DNA of 64,000 bases, taken from contig JAUIRK010001050.1 in NCBI GenBank assembly GCA_030549495.1, forward strand, positions 310,001-374,000, given 5' to 3'. This document shows, in pieces, positions 33,557-45,496 of this stretch. Positions within the stretch are counted from its first letter, which is position 1; every line of letters begins with the position of its first letter. A program made the position numbers and the translations under genes. The notes beneath the pieces were generated by a model that searched no databases, had not been told where the DNA came from, and saw nothing but the letters and a program-made list of their open reading frames with translations. The DNA comes from Nectonema munidae (Eukaryota; Nematomorpha; Nectonematoida; Nectonematidae).

Positions 33557-35849
33557 CAGGGTTTCTCAACTATTTTGTTGCAGTGTACCACTTATGGACT
33601 TATTCTGTAGGTACGTAACACCTAACTTTAACGATAAGATTTTGACCATAAAAGAACTATACTAAAAGGCAAACACAATAACATATAAATATAATACAAG
33701 TAAACGAATCCGCAATTAAAAAATATACAAAACTTAACTTAATTTATTTGCACATGTGCATAACCATAAACAAGCAAAATATTTAACTTATCGACCAATA
33801 AGTACCCGTAAGTCGATGCGATGGCTGGAGTTGCTTTTCTTCTACTAGTTTTGCAAGCCGTGGAGATATTATGCTCACACAACTTCGGAAATTGTGTTCT
33901 GGGTTTACGAAACGATTTCTTGTCTTCAACTTGATTGTAAGAAAGGTAGAAAACTCTTGTTCGCATTCCCATGTCGTTGGAAATATGAGAAGCTGAGGAA
34001 TTGCTTTTCACTCGTGACGGATAGGAGGGACTTACATTTAACTAGAAGTTGGCCAATTTATGATTTTCACCTTCGTCGCACAGCAAATCGATGATTTCTT
34101 CTTGTTCACCAGTTCCCACTGTGAGATCACCAGTGTTAATAGTAGGGAATGGATTCCGAATGTAAGTGCATGTTTGTGCATCACGATCTTTGAAGAAGTA
34201 GTGCCTGATTTCATCTTTCAACAGAAGGAATCTTTGGTGATCTCTTGACCAAATGCAATACTAGGCTCCCCCCTCCCTAAGTGACGCCACATTCTCACAC
34301 ATTCTAATCGGTCAGTTCTCAATCCACAAATCGAGCTTTCGAGTAAATGCAGTCAATTTGATTGAGAAAACAATTATGTTACTTTTAGCGCCCTGAGAAC
34401 AATTGAAATCATACATGACTCCAAAAATATCTGACAGGTAGGCAAGGTAAAGAAGTTTCTATCTTCAAGATTCCTCTGAACTTCGTGATATTTTGTTTGG
34501 AAAAACTGAAGCAGCTCCTTTCTCAGCACAAAAAGGAGCATGGTGGTATTCCCTCAAGACAGGCACCTCACTTCCGTATGAAAAGCAATGACGTGTATTC
34601 TGATCCGATATCCTCACAAATGACCTTGAAGAGACGACTATTTAGGGCTGTAGTTTACCATTTTTACCACTAGTTTCATGCTTGTCTTCATATCGGGAGG
34701 TAGAACTTTAGCAGAAAGAGCAAATCGGTGTATGAAACAGTGAACAGAAGTGACAGATGGAGATACTGCTTACACCCGAGCTTGGAACCTAGTTTTTCTC
34801 TCAAGCATAACAGGAGCGCCGTCAGTTGTGCAACCTACTAGCTTGGTCCATTGGAGACCATTTTCTTTGAAAAAGTTTTCATAAGCTCGAACACGTCTTC
34901 TCCTTTTGTTGTAGTTGTCATTTCATTGGTCAAGAATAATTCATTTCGAATTGCATCATTTGTAGCATAACGCACATATACCAGAAGCTGTGCGCAGTTT
35001 GACACGTCCGTTTATTCGTCCAGTTGTATTGCAAATCCATATTTTGACCCTGTACTTCCGTAATGACTAGTTCATTAACAGTAGACATTTCTGAAATACA
35101 CCTCTGTATGGTTTTATTTGGCACTGCTTCAACAACGATGCCATGCTTCACCATTTCTTGTGGAAGGCTTTTATTTCTTCGCCAAAAAGTGCAATTTCAC
35201 AGGAGGCTGTCACAATACCAACCGACTGCTAATACTACTTCCCCATTTTCTCTAGTCGTTTTTCTCAAGTCGCTTAAAATAATTAGGATCACGGTCTTTC
35301 TAGTCTGGATGATTAGTTTGGAGATGGCGTTGTAAAAGGCTTCATTGATGCATTTGATAATGTCTTCATACACAGCCCACACCGTGGCACAGGTTCTTCC
35401 CTATTCTTCAATTCATAGAACCAAAATTAATATATTGATCACTATACTGTCGTTTGGGCATCTTAATTTGACGCTATAACAATCTGATATAAAACTAAAA
35501 GTTGCTTTTTAATATATTGAATATATATAATAATTTACATAATAATCGATAAAAATAAACAATCACGAAGATGGTAAGTTAATTAATCACAGCACTGTAC
35601 CTACTAAGTCAACAGAATGTGTGTGCGTGCATACTACATTATACGCATATGCACATATTTACATGTATTACAGTTGAGGAACTAAAGAAAATGAACTTTG
35701 GCCAAATTCACATTACACTACATTTCTCTCTGTGGGAATTTCTGTGAAAACAAGTACTTTTTTTGAATTTTTGAAAAACATCTCGCGTACCACTTGGAAG
35801 GCTTTCGCGTACCAGCAGGGGTACGCGTACCACAGGTTGGGAACCCCTG
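33557..35849 (-). mobile_element. hAT element 1, ZBED/SCAND3-like transposase (degraded)
   Basis: The transposase reads leftward from about 35461 with 'MPKRQYSDQYINFGSMN', a BED-type finger region ending 'LLQRHLQTNHPD' and 'NYFKRLEKND'. Then come 'EVYFRNV', 'DVSNCAQLLVYVRYATND' (34990-34945), 'TTTTKGEDVFELMKTF' and 'GSEYTSLLF', all in the order of ZBED5/SCAND3-type hAT transposases. Several stops and frame changes show it is dead. The right subterminal region has repeated GTACGCGTACCAC motifs. It is full length by layout, about 2.3 kb, unlike element 2. Confidence 0.85.
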
Positions 35850-36969
35850 GCTTAGAGTGTGGATACAACTCTTCTTTTACAAAATGAAACTAACTCTGAT
35901 TGAATTATACTCTGATATGCTAAAAATTTGCAATGGAAGAGAGGGAGAGAGGACGATAACACCAACTCTGGACCTCTGAATCCGCCACTGGTGCGAGTGC
36001 TAACTGCGTAATTAACTTGTCTGGCTTTTGAAACTGCATACTTTTTAAAAACTTGTTAAAAATTTGTTCAGTCTTTGAGCCTTCGTCTTTTTACAGATAT
36101 GACATGATCTTTTTCTATCTTAGACATATTTAACCACAAACTCAAATACGTATATTACCCTTACTCAAACTAATAAACAATTAAGGATAAACATAATAAA
36201 GGATAATCAACAAATTTTGAAGTTGCGCTGAAAGAATGTTAAACCACTAGATTTTTATTATCAATTACAAAACAGTAAGGAGAAGAAAGTCTTGGTTCTT
36301 CAAATATTACATTTCCACCGAAACCTGAAATTAAGCTTCTACGGACCTCAAGCTAAATTTATATCCAAATTTATTCTTTTCAATCATTTTTATACATTGC
36401 TTTATCTTCATATTGTGATTAAGTTCTGAAAAAGCTTCCATTCTAATGCGTTTTCTAGAATTAAAAAAAAAATTCATTATTTTTAGTGTGTCGTCCCATT
36501 ATCAAATATCTTTTTATCGTTACTTTCGAAGTCTTAAAAAACGAGAGTAAATGTAGTGAAATGAAACTTACTTTGTTTTATCGTATCAAATTAGTAAATT
36601 GCAGTGAAATGATATAAACTGATAAAACGTGTGGTAACCCTAATATAATATTCATTGTATCCTCCCAATATTAAGTCACAGAAAGAGAATATATCAGGGA
36701 AAGGTCGCACATTGTAACAACAAGGCTTTGTTCTTAGACAATGTGAAAAGAAGGCGTCTATTTGAAGACAGAATATATTCGATGCAATTATCATTTCCTT
36801 TATACCAGATCTATATACATGTTATTTATAAAATAATAACGATTTCAACTGATTTGGATCCAAATTCATTCTTTTCTTGGTAATAAAATTTGATCCTTAA
36901 CTTCTCATTTTAATTATTCATAAATATTTTTTCACTTATATTGTTAAGTGCATATATTTTCACTTAGAC
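35850..36969. other. Spacer between the two hAT copies
   Basis: Begins GCTTAGAG next to element 1 and ends ACTTAGAC next to element 2; six central bases agree. Near 35950-35993 it carries 'gaatccgccactg', the reverse complement of CAGTGGCGGATTC, a terminus of a different DNA transposon. The rest is AT-rich with no gene. Confidence 0.6.
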
Positions 36970-38083
36970 CAGAGGTTTGGAAAAACTGAAGCAGCTCCTT
37001 TCTCACCACAAAAAGGAGCATATTGGTATTCCTTCGAGACAGACATCTCACTTCCGTATGAAAAGCAATGACGTGTATTCTGATCCGATATCCTCACAGA
37101 TGACCTTGAAGAAACGACTATTTAGGGCAGATGTCATAATGTAGTTTACCATCTTAACCACCAGTTTCAAGCTTGTCTTCATATCGGGAGGTAGAACTTT
37201 AGCAGAGAGAACAAATCGGTGTATGAAACAATGAACAGAAGTGACAGCTGGAGATACTGCTTACACCCCAGCTTGGAAACCAGATTTTCTCCCAAGTATA
37301 ACAGGAGCGCCGTCAGTTGTGCAACCTACTAGCTTGGTCCATTGTAGAGCATTTTAAAAGTTTTCATAAGCTCGAACACGCCTTCTCCTTTTGTTGTAGT
37401 TGTCATTTCATTGGTCAAGAGTAATTCACTTCGAATTGCATCCTTAGTAGCATAACGCACATATACAAGAAGCTGTGCGCAGTTTGACACGTCCGTTGAT
37501 TCGTCCAGTTGTATTTCTTCGTCAAAAAAAGTGCAATTTGGCAGGAGGCTGTCTAGCTATCATTCCAACCGACTGCTGATATTACTTACCCGTTTTGTCT
37601 AGTCGTTTTTCTCAAGTCGCTTAAATTAATTAGGATCGCGGTATTTCTAGTCTGGTTGATTAGTTTGGAGATAGAGTTGTAAAAGGCTTCATTGATGCAT
37701 TTGATAATGTCTTCATACACACCACACACCGTGGCAGATTCTTCTCTATTCTCAATTCATAGAACCAAAATTAATATATTGGTCGCTATACTGTCGTTTG
37801 GGCATCTTAATTTGATGCTATAATAATCTGAAATAAAACGAAAAGTTGCTTTTTAATATATTGAATATATATAATAATCGATAAAAATAAACAATCACGA
37901 AGATGGTAAGTTATTTACATGTATTACAGTTGAGGAACTAAAGAAAATGAACTTTAGTCAAATTAACATTACACTACATTTTTCTGTGTGGGAATTTCTG
38001 TGAAAACAAGTACTTTTTTTGAATTTTTGAAAAACATCTCGCGTACCACCAGGGGTACGCGTACAACAGGTTGGGAACCCCTG
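36970..38083 (-). mobile_element. hAT element 2, internally deleted copy of element 1
   Basis: From 'gtttggaaaaactgaagcag' (36976) rightward it matches 34486-35849 closely, including the BED-finger start and the right terminus. It lacks about 155 bp near 37515 and about 70 bp near 37910 relative to element 1. Its left end CAGAGGTTTGG looks like a short terminus joined directly to transposase sequence; 'gtttgg' is shared at the junction, as expected for a microhomology deletion. It could not encode a full transposase. Confidence 0.85.
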
Positions 38084-38680
38084 ATCTATATAGATAGATT
38101 CTATCGGCAAAACTTGGTTGACATGTCTCAAGACTTTACCATAAAATACCAGAAGTCAGCTATTACGAGTATGAAGATCCAACTGAAGAAATTGTCTCTC
38201 ATTTGAAAGAGATAGATTTCTGGAATTGCAAAATATATATACTTGGGAGCAGGGACTCTTTTCCCATTTCTTCTTATGCGTCTCAGTATAGTTTTTTTGC
38301 TTTTCATTAATGGCCTTTCTTCTATACTGACCAATGATAAGTTATCTCTAAATTTCATTATAAAATTACAGCATTACAAAAATTAAAAAATGTTTACAGA
38401 AAATTGTTATTAAAAAATTTCTTTTGTTTTGGATTTTACAGATATAAAATCTAATTACATTTATCTTAAATAAATTTCTTACTGGTATATTTTGCTTGTA
38501 CTCTTCAAGGTATCCTTTGAGTCAAGCTTAATACCTTTATAAAATTTCTGAATATTTTCATTCTTCTTTTCATGATTGTGAGGAACTCTTTTGGATAGTG
38601 TACCTTGTGACTCTTTGTTGAAGATTATTTTTCCTAGATTTTAAAAACAAAATATGTAATATATTTCTATACTTACGATA
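38084..38680 (-). mobile_element. MULE transposase, N-terminal part with FLYWCH finger
   Basis: On the minus strand, 38633-38484 encodes 'GKIIFNKESQGTLSKRVPHN' and 'HEKKNENIQKF', the H-x-H end of a FLYWCH zinc finger. It is preceded by an intron of 43 bp (38676-38634, GTAAGT...CTAG). A second intron of 136 bp (38483-38348) leads to 'NLSLVSIEERPLMKSKKTIL' and 'RRIRRNGKRVPAPK', the conserved segment ahead of the MULE catalytic core. The exon ends at the hAT duplication at 38084, continuing as DGTF at 33553. The first FLYWCH half should lie above 38680, where a LINE fragment begins. Confidence 0.8.
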
Positions 38681-38689
38681 CGACAATAC

Positions 38690-39065
38690 TTATTCCATTA
38701 TAATCAAAGATGTATAGTGAAGAAAAAAACAAAATTTGTCATGTCGTTCTAGAAAAATCACTGAAATGGTTCGAATCCAATTGCCTGAGTGTTGATTTTA
38801 AAATAATATTTGCACTTATTTTTCGAGAAAAAAAACACACTTGCATTTAATGTCAAAACTAAAGTATTGTCTCTATCAATAAGTTCAACTATCTTGGCTT
38901 ATTCATCAATTCAGAATTGGTCAGACCATTTATGTTTCCTCTGCAGCAAATTGAGTCATATCATACGAATACTGAAAAATTGCAAAAATATTTTCAATAC
39001 GAAAATCAAGCCGACAATTGATAACGATACTGCTTAGGGCTCCCATATAGCGGTTCGTATGAGCC
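38690..39065 (+). mobile_element. LINE ORF2 fragment (RT palm-to-thumb region)
   Basis: Frames give 'LEKSLKWFESNCLSVDFK' (L..l..WF..N.LslN), 'VSINKFNYLG', 'NWSDHLCFLCSKLSHIIRIL' and 'KNIFNTK', the 'v..ikYLG', 'W..Hi..l..Kls' and thumb motifs of Jockey/CR1-like ORF2. It is truncated at both ends and frame-broken. Confidence 0.75.
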
Positions 39066-39835
39066 TTTTGATATTCTCTTGAATCATGACTTGTAATATA
39101 TATGTATAAATTCAAATGTGAAAAAAAATCAACAATTATTATTTAATTAAATAATTTTAACTTAATTCAGTGTGTCAAATATTTTCACGTTTCATAAATA
39201 AACTTCGACTTCTTCTTGACATTTTTAAAGAAGAAAATTTTTGATAATATAATAATAGAAGTCTGTAATTGTTTTGAATTTAAAGTTACATCAAAATATA
39301 GGAATCATTGGATAATCTAGTTCTAAAACTTGTAAACAGGCATTTTGTTAAAAAGGGTCTGCATTTCTAGTATATTTGTTACTGGTTCTTATGGCAAAAT
39401 AAAGTATTGTTTGAAATTTATATTTAAAAAACTGCTCCTCTAATTTCTACTTCGTTATTAAGGCTAAGTAATTCATTTTAAAAGATATGCCAATTTACAA
39501 GCTTTATTAACGTATTATATATAAAAAAACTACCATGACAAGTCTTTATTGTTCAGTAAAACCTGCTAATTGAAGTTTCCTTCTTTAGATAGTATTTAAA
39601 ACCTTCAAGCTCCATTTAAAGAAAAAACCAGTTGAGAATATCACAAGAGTCTAATGATTGGAATGAAATAATGAAGAGAAGATTTCAAATGGACAAAATG
39701 TGTAAAATATTTGTTTCTTATAAACCTAAACTATAACATATGCTAAAGATTCAACAATATTACGTAGCTATATCTCAGTGCTACGCTAATAATTTATAAA
39801 CAAGCAGCAACTCTTACTTATAGAAAATTATTGGA
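39066..39835. other. AT-rich, no gene
   Basis: Nothing recognised on either strand. Confidence 0.45.
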
Positions 39836-39888
39836 GGGGGGGCGAAGGTCATTTTCGCCCCCCCCCCCCCCGGATGTGGGCCCCTGGG
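39836..39888 (-). mobile_element. hAT-like terminus with G7/C14 hairpin
   Basis: Minus-strand reading starts CAGGGGCCCACATCCGGG, then a run of 14 G, GCGAAAATGACC and a facing C-run, so the tract can fold on itself. The same terminus (caggggcgcacatcagggg, then gcgaaaatgacct) occurs at 61586 in plus orientation. Confidence 0.6.
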
Positions 39889-39958
39889 TGACAAAGGAAA
39901 GTGAAAAACTAAGAGAGTAACCCTAGAAGTAAATATTATGAAAATAATAGTAATAATA

Positions 39959-40158
39959 CAGTGGTACTTTGGTTTTTGACCATGATTTGTTTGTACAAAG
40001 TCCTACATACATGAACAGTACAGTTGATTTGGTGTTTGAGAACGGATTATTTGCTTTTACATTAATTCTTATGGGAATAAGTGAATTCGCTATTCGACCA
40101 AATCGGTTTTCGAACACTTTGTAGGAACGAATTGTGGTCGAAAACCGAAGTACCATTT
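39959..40158. mobile_element. MITE with about 24-bp inverted ends
   Basis: 'cagtggtactttggtttt' and 'gaaaaccgaagtaccatt' are inverted ends. Internal 'gtttgagaacgg', 'gaccaaatcggttttcga' and 'cttatgggaataagtg' are typical of a widespread CAGTGGTACYTCGG MITE type. A TA precedes the left end; the matching TA on the right is unclear. Confidence 0.7.
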
Positions 40159-40159
40159 C

Positions 40160-41941
40160 TTATCAATATCTGTCAAGTGAGCGTGGATTTCAAGTGCTAA
40201 TCTGATTGATGACTTCGGTAAAGAGATTATTGTTAAGAAAATGACGTTATAATGCTACCATGTTGAAGGAAAAAATGAAAATGAAGAATATAATTAGGAC
40301 TTAATTTGTGCCGGGCTGGAATTATTAGGTGGCAAAAGAATATTTTCCTTCTCCCTGGAATGAGATTACTCGTAAACCACATTTCAATATTTAAAGATAA
40401 AATATCTTTCCAAGGTGAATTTTTTTGTAAGTCAATTTTCGATTTCACTCCGTAATCAACTAAAATATGCAAGGTAAAATTTATTAAATTGAAGTCAGCA
40501 ATCTCAAAAGTGAAAGAGTTAATTCTTTGAAGTAAGCTGGCGTGGATTAGGGAGCGGCTAAGGCGAAATGCATTTTCCCCATTTATCGTTGGGCCGGTTA
40601 AATTGACACTTCAAGAACAACGAATCATCACACGGACAAATGCTTTTGATGACACGAGGACTTGTCATTTCTTTATTTGCACAGTATTCGCCAACGCTTA
40701 ACTTTTGAAAACAAATCTTGAAGTCTGTTAAAAAAAATTAGAAATATAACTCCACCCTAAAATCATTAAAATACCCTTTACAAAGTTTTTTGAAAGCAAA
40801 TGCAAGAAATAACAAACGATTTCTAAAAACAATGTTATTTTTGGGGAAAAATGAATTATATCAAACACTATTTTTTGAGTATAAAACAATAAATCTTCAA
40901 AAAAATTCTATTAAGCTTCGATTCTCAAAAAGGTGCAATTCTTTTACTTATTTGAAAATGAACGCATTTTAAAATTGGTTAGAATGTGCCGAGTACAATT
41001 CACATGACACAGATGCAAAGTGAGTGCGAAATATCTTTAACAAAATATTTCGTGCAGGAACTTACAATTGTCTGTTAAAGTATTATCACAATCACGCATT
41101 AAAATGTTAATCAGATCTGAAGAAAAGACGGAGAGATTTACAAATGGGTACCAATGATCTTTTTGGATTCCTTGAGGGGATCTATAATCCAGGTTCCAAT
41201 GATCTTTGGAGGGTAGCTAGAATCCCGGCACAAATGATCTTTGAGGGGACCTAATCACACGACCTAGAATAACAGTATCCAATGTTTCGAACGAAGCAAG
41301 AGGCGAACAGGCTTATCCTAGTTATTTAATAAATAAATTATTTAGATTGTTAAGTTACAATTTTATTTGTACATCTTAAACTCCCAAATCTTTATGAAAT
41401 GTCAGAAAAAAATGAGATAAGTTACGCTATCATTCTAAGTTATTTAAAAAAAGTCACAAAAAAATATTTATATTTAAAAAAAGTTAAGATGATGTAAAAA
41501 AGAAATAGGCTGGGCTCAGCCTAAGGTATAAATATTGGTATTTTCAAGTGTTTTTCATCCCCTTGATAAATCACTTTAAAATTTTGACAATAGTAAAACC
41601 ATAAGGATTAAAACCGTGAATTTTATAATCAACTGCAAAAATGGTTTACATAAGTTTTTGACATTCAAAATCCCCTAAATATTTGTTGGATTTCAAGAAA
41701 TATTTCTAAGAATTAGACAATGAAGTATAAAAAATTTTATCCCGGTTTTTACTGTAAAGTTCTTTTTTCAGAAGAAGATATCACAGAAATGACAAAATAC
41801 TATTTTCTTCTTCTTCTATTATATAAAGAAAGAAAATATTACCTAATTGTATACAACTTTTTTTGTTTACTTTATCTCTCTTTTCTCAATTAAGTGGTTA
41901 AACACCAAAATAGGTACTCAGTGCGGAGTTTAAAGAGTATT
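40160..41941. other. No gene; short imperfect triple repeat at 41143-41256
   Basis: The motif 'caatgatctttggaggg' recurs three times with spacing of about 45 and 37 bp near 41151, 41196 and 41234. The rest is AT-rich. No coding domain. Confidence 0.4.
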
Positions 41942-41950
41942 CTATTTTTG

Positions 41951-42812
41951 GGTATCCGGTAATTTCATCGTGGTAATTTCATCGTGGAAATGTCATCGTA
42001 TAGTAAATTCATCCTGATGCAATACATCGTAGGTATTTTCATCGTATAGTGATTACATCGCGAGATTTATGGATTAACCGCATAATACTGCGCATTGTCA
42101 ATGATTTTGACAATCGTGACCTAAATGATTATTATTATTATACCTTAGAGGTATTGCTCATAACTAAAATTTTTTTAATTGTTTCTATTTTTCCAATTTG
42201 TAATGAATTCGTTATCTCAATGATCTTTTTGAAATAAGGAATAATTTATTACATATATAAATTGGTATTTTTTTCTTAAAAATAAAGTTTTTTATTAAAA
42301 AAAACAAATGATTATTTTTAGATATAATATACCAAATAATGTCTGAAAAGTCGAAGGTTAAAATAGGTTAGGGGGATTTTATTGAAACTAAAAAAAACAA
42401 AGATTAATATATATATATATTATTTTTTTAAATTAAATTAGATAAACTTTCTTTAAATATTAAGAAATTTAAAAATATTTAAAAGCTATTTAAGTCAGAA
42501 AGAGTTATTGTTTTATTTCGTCATTATAGCCTGATAATATGAAAACCTTATATTTAAGAATTAGTTTTTTATGTTATATTAAGAACATTTACAAAAGTTC
42601 GTAATAAACTTAAAAACAATATAAAGGGATATTTACAAAAAAACATTGAGCGTCAAGCATAAAATTAATATGACGATGTAATTACTGTACGATGAAAATA
42701 AAAACGATGAAAATACCAACGATGTATTGAATCACGATGAATTTACTATGCGATGAAATTACCACGATGAAGTTACCACGATGAAATTACCGCGATGAAA
42801 TTACAGTGAACC
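41951..42812. mobile_element. Fold-back element with modular arms, MULE-like, copy 1
   Basis: The left arm (41951-42061) starts GGTATCCGGTAATTTC and is seven 14-16 bp units that each end in CATCGT or a near variant, two of them exactly GGTAATTTCATCGT. The right arm (42673-42812) is the inverse, with about nine ACGATG units, ending GTGAACC. Flanks CTATTTTTG at 41942-41950 and 42813-42821 are identical 9-bp duplications. Long inverted ends and 9-bp duplications are the signature of Mutator-like elements. The 610-bp interior is AT-rich and encodes nothing I recognise. Confidence 0.85.
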
Positions 42813-42821
42813 CTATTTTTG

Positions 42822-44605
42822 GATGAGAAATATTGATGTTATCAACCTAAAAATGGCAAAAAAATGTCTCTGGAACGAAAGATTTTTTGAAAAATATTTT
42901 AGTTTCAAAAACTGCTTCATATTTAATTCTGTAAATATCCAGCATTAAAACACTCTTTTCAAAAATGATCCAAAAATGAGAAGTCTTATAAGCGAAACAT
43001 AAAATTTAATCATATATTGATAATGATAACCTCTTTTATTTGTTATATCTATTAAGATCAAGTCCATAACCTAAATTTAAGAATGGCAGCCAATATTCGA
43101 ATATATATATTTTTTTTTTCACAACTAGTCATCTTTGACCTACGAGGAATGCATCAGCTGCAACTGATCAAGTTTTTAATGCGAACTCAAAACTCACTGA
43201 AAATGCTAAAATGTCTGTATGAAAAGCGATGTTACGCTTCGCAGTTGCGCGACCGTTCCTTCCAAAATCACAAGCGTCTGATAATAATAATAATAATAAT
43301 TGGTAACATGGTATAGCCAAGGGATATTTACATTATAGGAGAACAAAATCTGAACATATATTTGTAGCGCCCATATGCGCTTTCAAACAACAACAAATAT
43401 ATCAAAAATATTTTTTAGAACTAAAATCGTAACATAAATATTAACAGTTGATGCTCAGTACATGGTGTTTTTCAGGTCGAAATATGAGAAAGTTGGCTGA
43501 TTGATGTTAAATCATGAAAAATAAATATAGGTTTTTTAAAACATAAATTGTGGATCATTTCATACTGATTATGAAAATGGTATTACCAATTAGCAAAATA
43601 AAGGTCATCGAATTCAAAAATACTTTTTGACTCTAGACATAATGGATCAGTCATTATAATATTTCGTGTTGATTAGGAGGGTGATATTTTAAAGTCAATA
43701 ATAAAGATGATTGAATAAAAGTACTTGAAAATGTGCATTGCTAATCTTAAAAAGAAATTTGAAAAATATTTAGATGAAGTTACGCTGAACCAGTGAAAAG
43801 AAGAAAAGTTAATTAAAGTAGTAAACTGTCTTTATACTCATACAACTTCATATTATACACTAATCTGCTTCGCTAAACATTTTCCTTAACTCCAATTTCA
43901 GCAACTTGCCAGCCTCCTTCTCCAGTTGGTTGTTAAGATGTGTTGATGAGGAATATAGTGCTCGAGAATTTATCTTTTAATATTTCGAATAAAGTCTATT
44001 TATACCACTTCAATTAACTTTTTTTAAAAGAAGAATTATGAAATTTGATTAAAAATACTCTGACTCTGGGTCTGAATGAACAAATTAATTTAACGCTATT
44101 ATATCACATTTAACTTCTTTATTGGAGAAATTATTGGTATATTCCTTTTTTCCTCTCTTTTATTTTTAATAAATTTTTACCAACTTTTTTTCATTTGCTT
44201 AAAATATTCAGTATTAATAAAAAGTGCAGAATTATAACATTGGGCTTTAAGGCAAAAGGCTTTGCTTATAGATCGTGAAGCGCCATTGATGATTTCTTAG
44301 AAATGTTTATGAAAATTACAAACCTCTTTTATTAGACAAAATGGGAATGATACAGCATTGATCTTCTTTGCATTGTGAGTCGTCTTCACAGATAACTTTC
44401 TCTAATGATGAATCCTTTTTGAAAAAATATTAAAGAATTTAGAAAGATAATAAAAACAATATTGTGAACTTAAAATGAATTTACTAGCATCAAAATTAAG
44501 AGTAGGCAAAATGTGAAGTTAATCCTGGGTTATCCGTACTAACTTTGCAGGACTGGCAAACTTTTTAAAAAATTTGGAATTGAGGTTGCATTTTGTTTTT
44601 TACTA
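42822..44605. other. No gene identified
   Basis: AT-rich. The 77-residue frame at 43083 has no domain and ends in a short (TAA)n run near 43285-43300. Confidence 0.4.
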
Positions 44606-44609
44606 GGGG

Positions 44610-44770
44610 AGTGAGTAAGGTTCGTTAGATGATGGCTTTCGATTACTCAAAGTCGTGGGTTCGATCCCTCATCAATTCCTGATAGTTCGATACAAGCGGT
44701 GCAATTGTGCCTTCTCGATGAAAACACCCCACGGTACCTTTACTAATTTAATTTACTATTATTATGCATT
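44610..44770 (+). mobile_element. tRNA-derived SINE, family 2
   Basis: The head 'gttcgttagatgatggc' is followed by a strong pol III box B, GTGGGTTCGATCCC (about 44657). A non-tRNA body ('ccttctcgatgaaaacaccc') and a short (ATT)n-like tail near 44755-44765 follow. It differs from family 1 in head and tail. A true tRNA gene is unlikely: no acceptor-stem pairing is seen. Confidence 0.6.
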
Positions 44771-44814
44771 ATAAAACTTGTCAGCTAGCACTGAAAATAA
44801 AGAGAAATTATAAT

Positions 44815-44993
44815 TTATCATAAAATGGCCTAAAATGTGTTAAGCTGGGTATTTTGAATAACTAATTTAAGGCCTAGTTCATGCGTGGCAATAGACTGTA
44901 ATCATGTGATGCTTTGTATTAGCCTATTTTAACAAAGGCCGCATTTGACAATACTAAAGGACCTATATGGCCCACGGGCCCCACTTTGCACAA
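44815..44993 (-). mobile_element. hAT remnant related to 17.6-17.9 kb
   Basis: It shares 'aatgtgttaagctgggtatt' and the following 'aataacta' with 17778-17815. It ends 'ggcccacgggccccactttg', the inverse of a hAT CAAAGTGGGGCCCGTGGGCC-type end. Confidence 0.5.
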
Positions 44994-45370
44994 TGCTACT
45001 TATTTCATAGATTATAATAATAATTTCAAAAGAAATTTAAATTTATCTAATCTAGAGCATGGACCAGATGTCCTTAGATTAGAACGCGCTTCTTTTAACT
45101 TTTGTTCATACAATACCGTGAATACACAAAAAGTTCACGAGTTTTATTCCAACAGTGTTGCCACAACGAAGGCAAATTTCTTCAATTTTGAAAATTGGTC
45201 GCCAAGTAAGTAGCGTTATTTTTTGTACTTCTCTTACTAGCCATTTTCTTGCAAATCAATAAACCCCGACTTTACTTACACTTGTACCTTGATTAAAATT
45301 TCGTGAACATACACAGGTCACTCTCAATTCTGTAGCGATCTGAAAATATCCCTAGAAAATGTATATTTAA

Positions 45371-45492
45371 CTCTTTGAGGACCAACATTTTGAAGAGGAT
45401 TCGTCTGCTTTCTTTTTCAATGGAATTTTATATATTCAAAGCAGACGATTTTCATTTCTTGGGTCACTGGTGACCCACTGGTCCTCAAAGGG
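45371..45492. mobile_element. piggyBac-type MITE with TTAA duplication
   Basis: Inverted ends CTCTTTGAGGACC and GGTCCTCAAAGGG are immediately flanked by TTAA at 45367-45370 and 45493-45496, the piggyBac target. Length 122 bp. An inner inverted pair (tcgtctgcttt / aaagcagacga) makes it a near-complete hairpin. It could be mobilised only by a piggyBac transposase from elsewhere. Confidence 0.88.
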
Positions 45493-45496
45493 TTAA

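Larger units (their letters stand above)
33557..38083 (-). mobile_element. Composite hAT insertion with 8-bp duplication ATCTATAT
   Basis: The outer ends are CAGGGTTTCTCAAC (33557) and GTTGGGAACCCCTG (38070-38083), inverted hAT termini. The 8 bp before the left end (33549-33556) and after the right end (38084-38091) are both ATCTATAT. Removing the insert and one duplication joins the MULE frame as 'SIYIDGTFKK', confirming the site. The insert holds two direct hAT copies separated by 1.1 kb (33557-35849 and 36970-38083), so the outer ends acted as one transposon or a second copy was added afterwards. Confidence 0.9.

Noticed and set aside
44640-44690. A functional tRNA gene
   Set aside because: There is a good box B but no acceptor-stem pairing, and a non-tRNA body and tail follow, so a SINE fits better.
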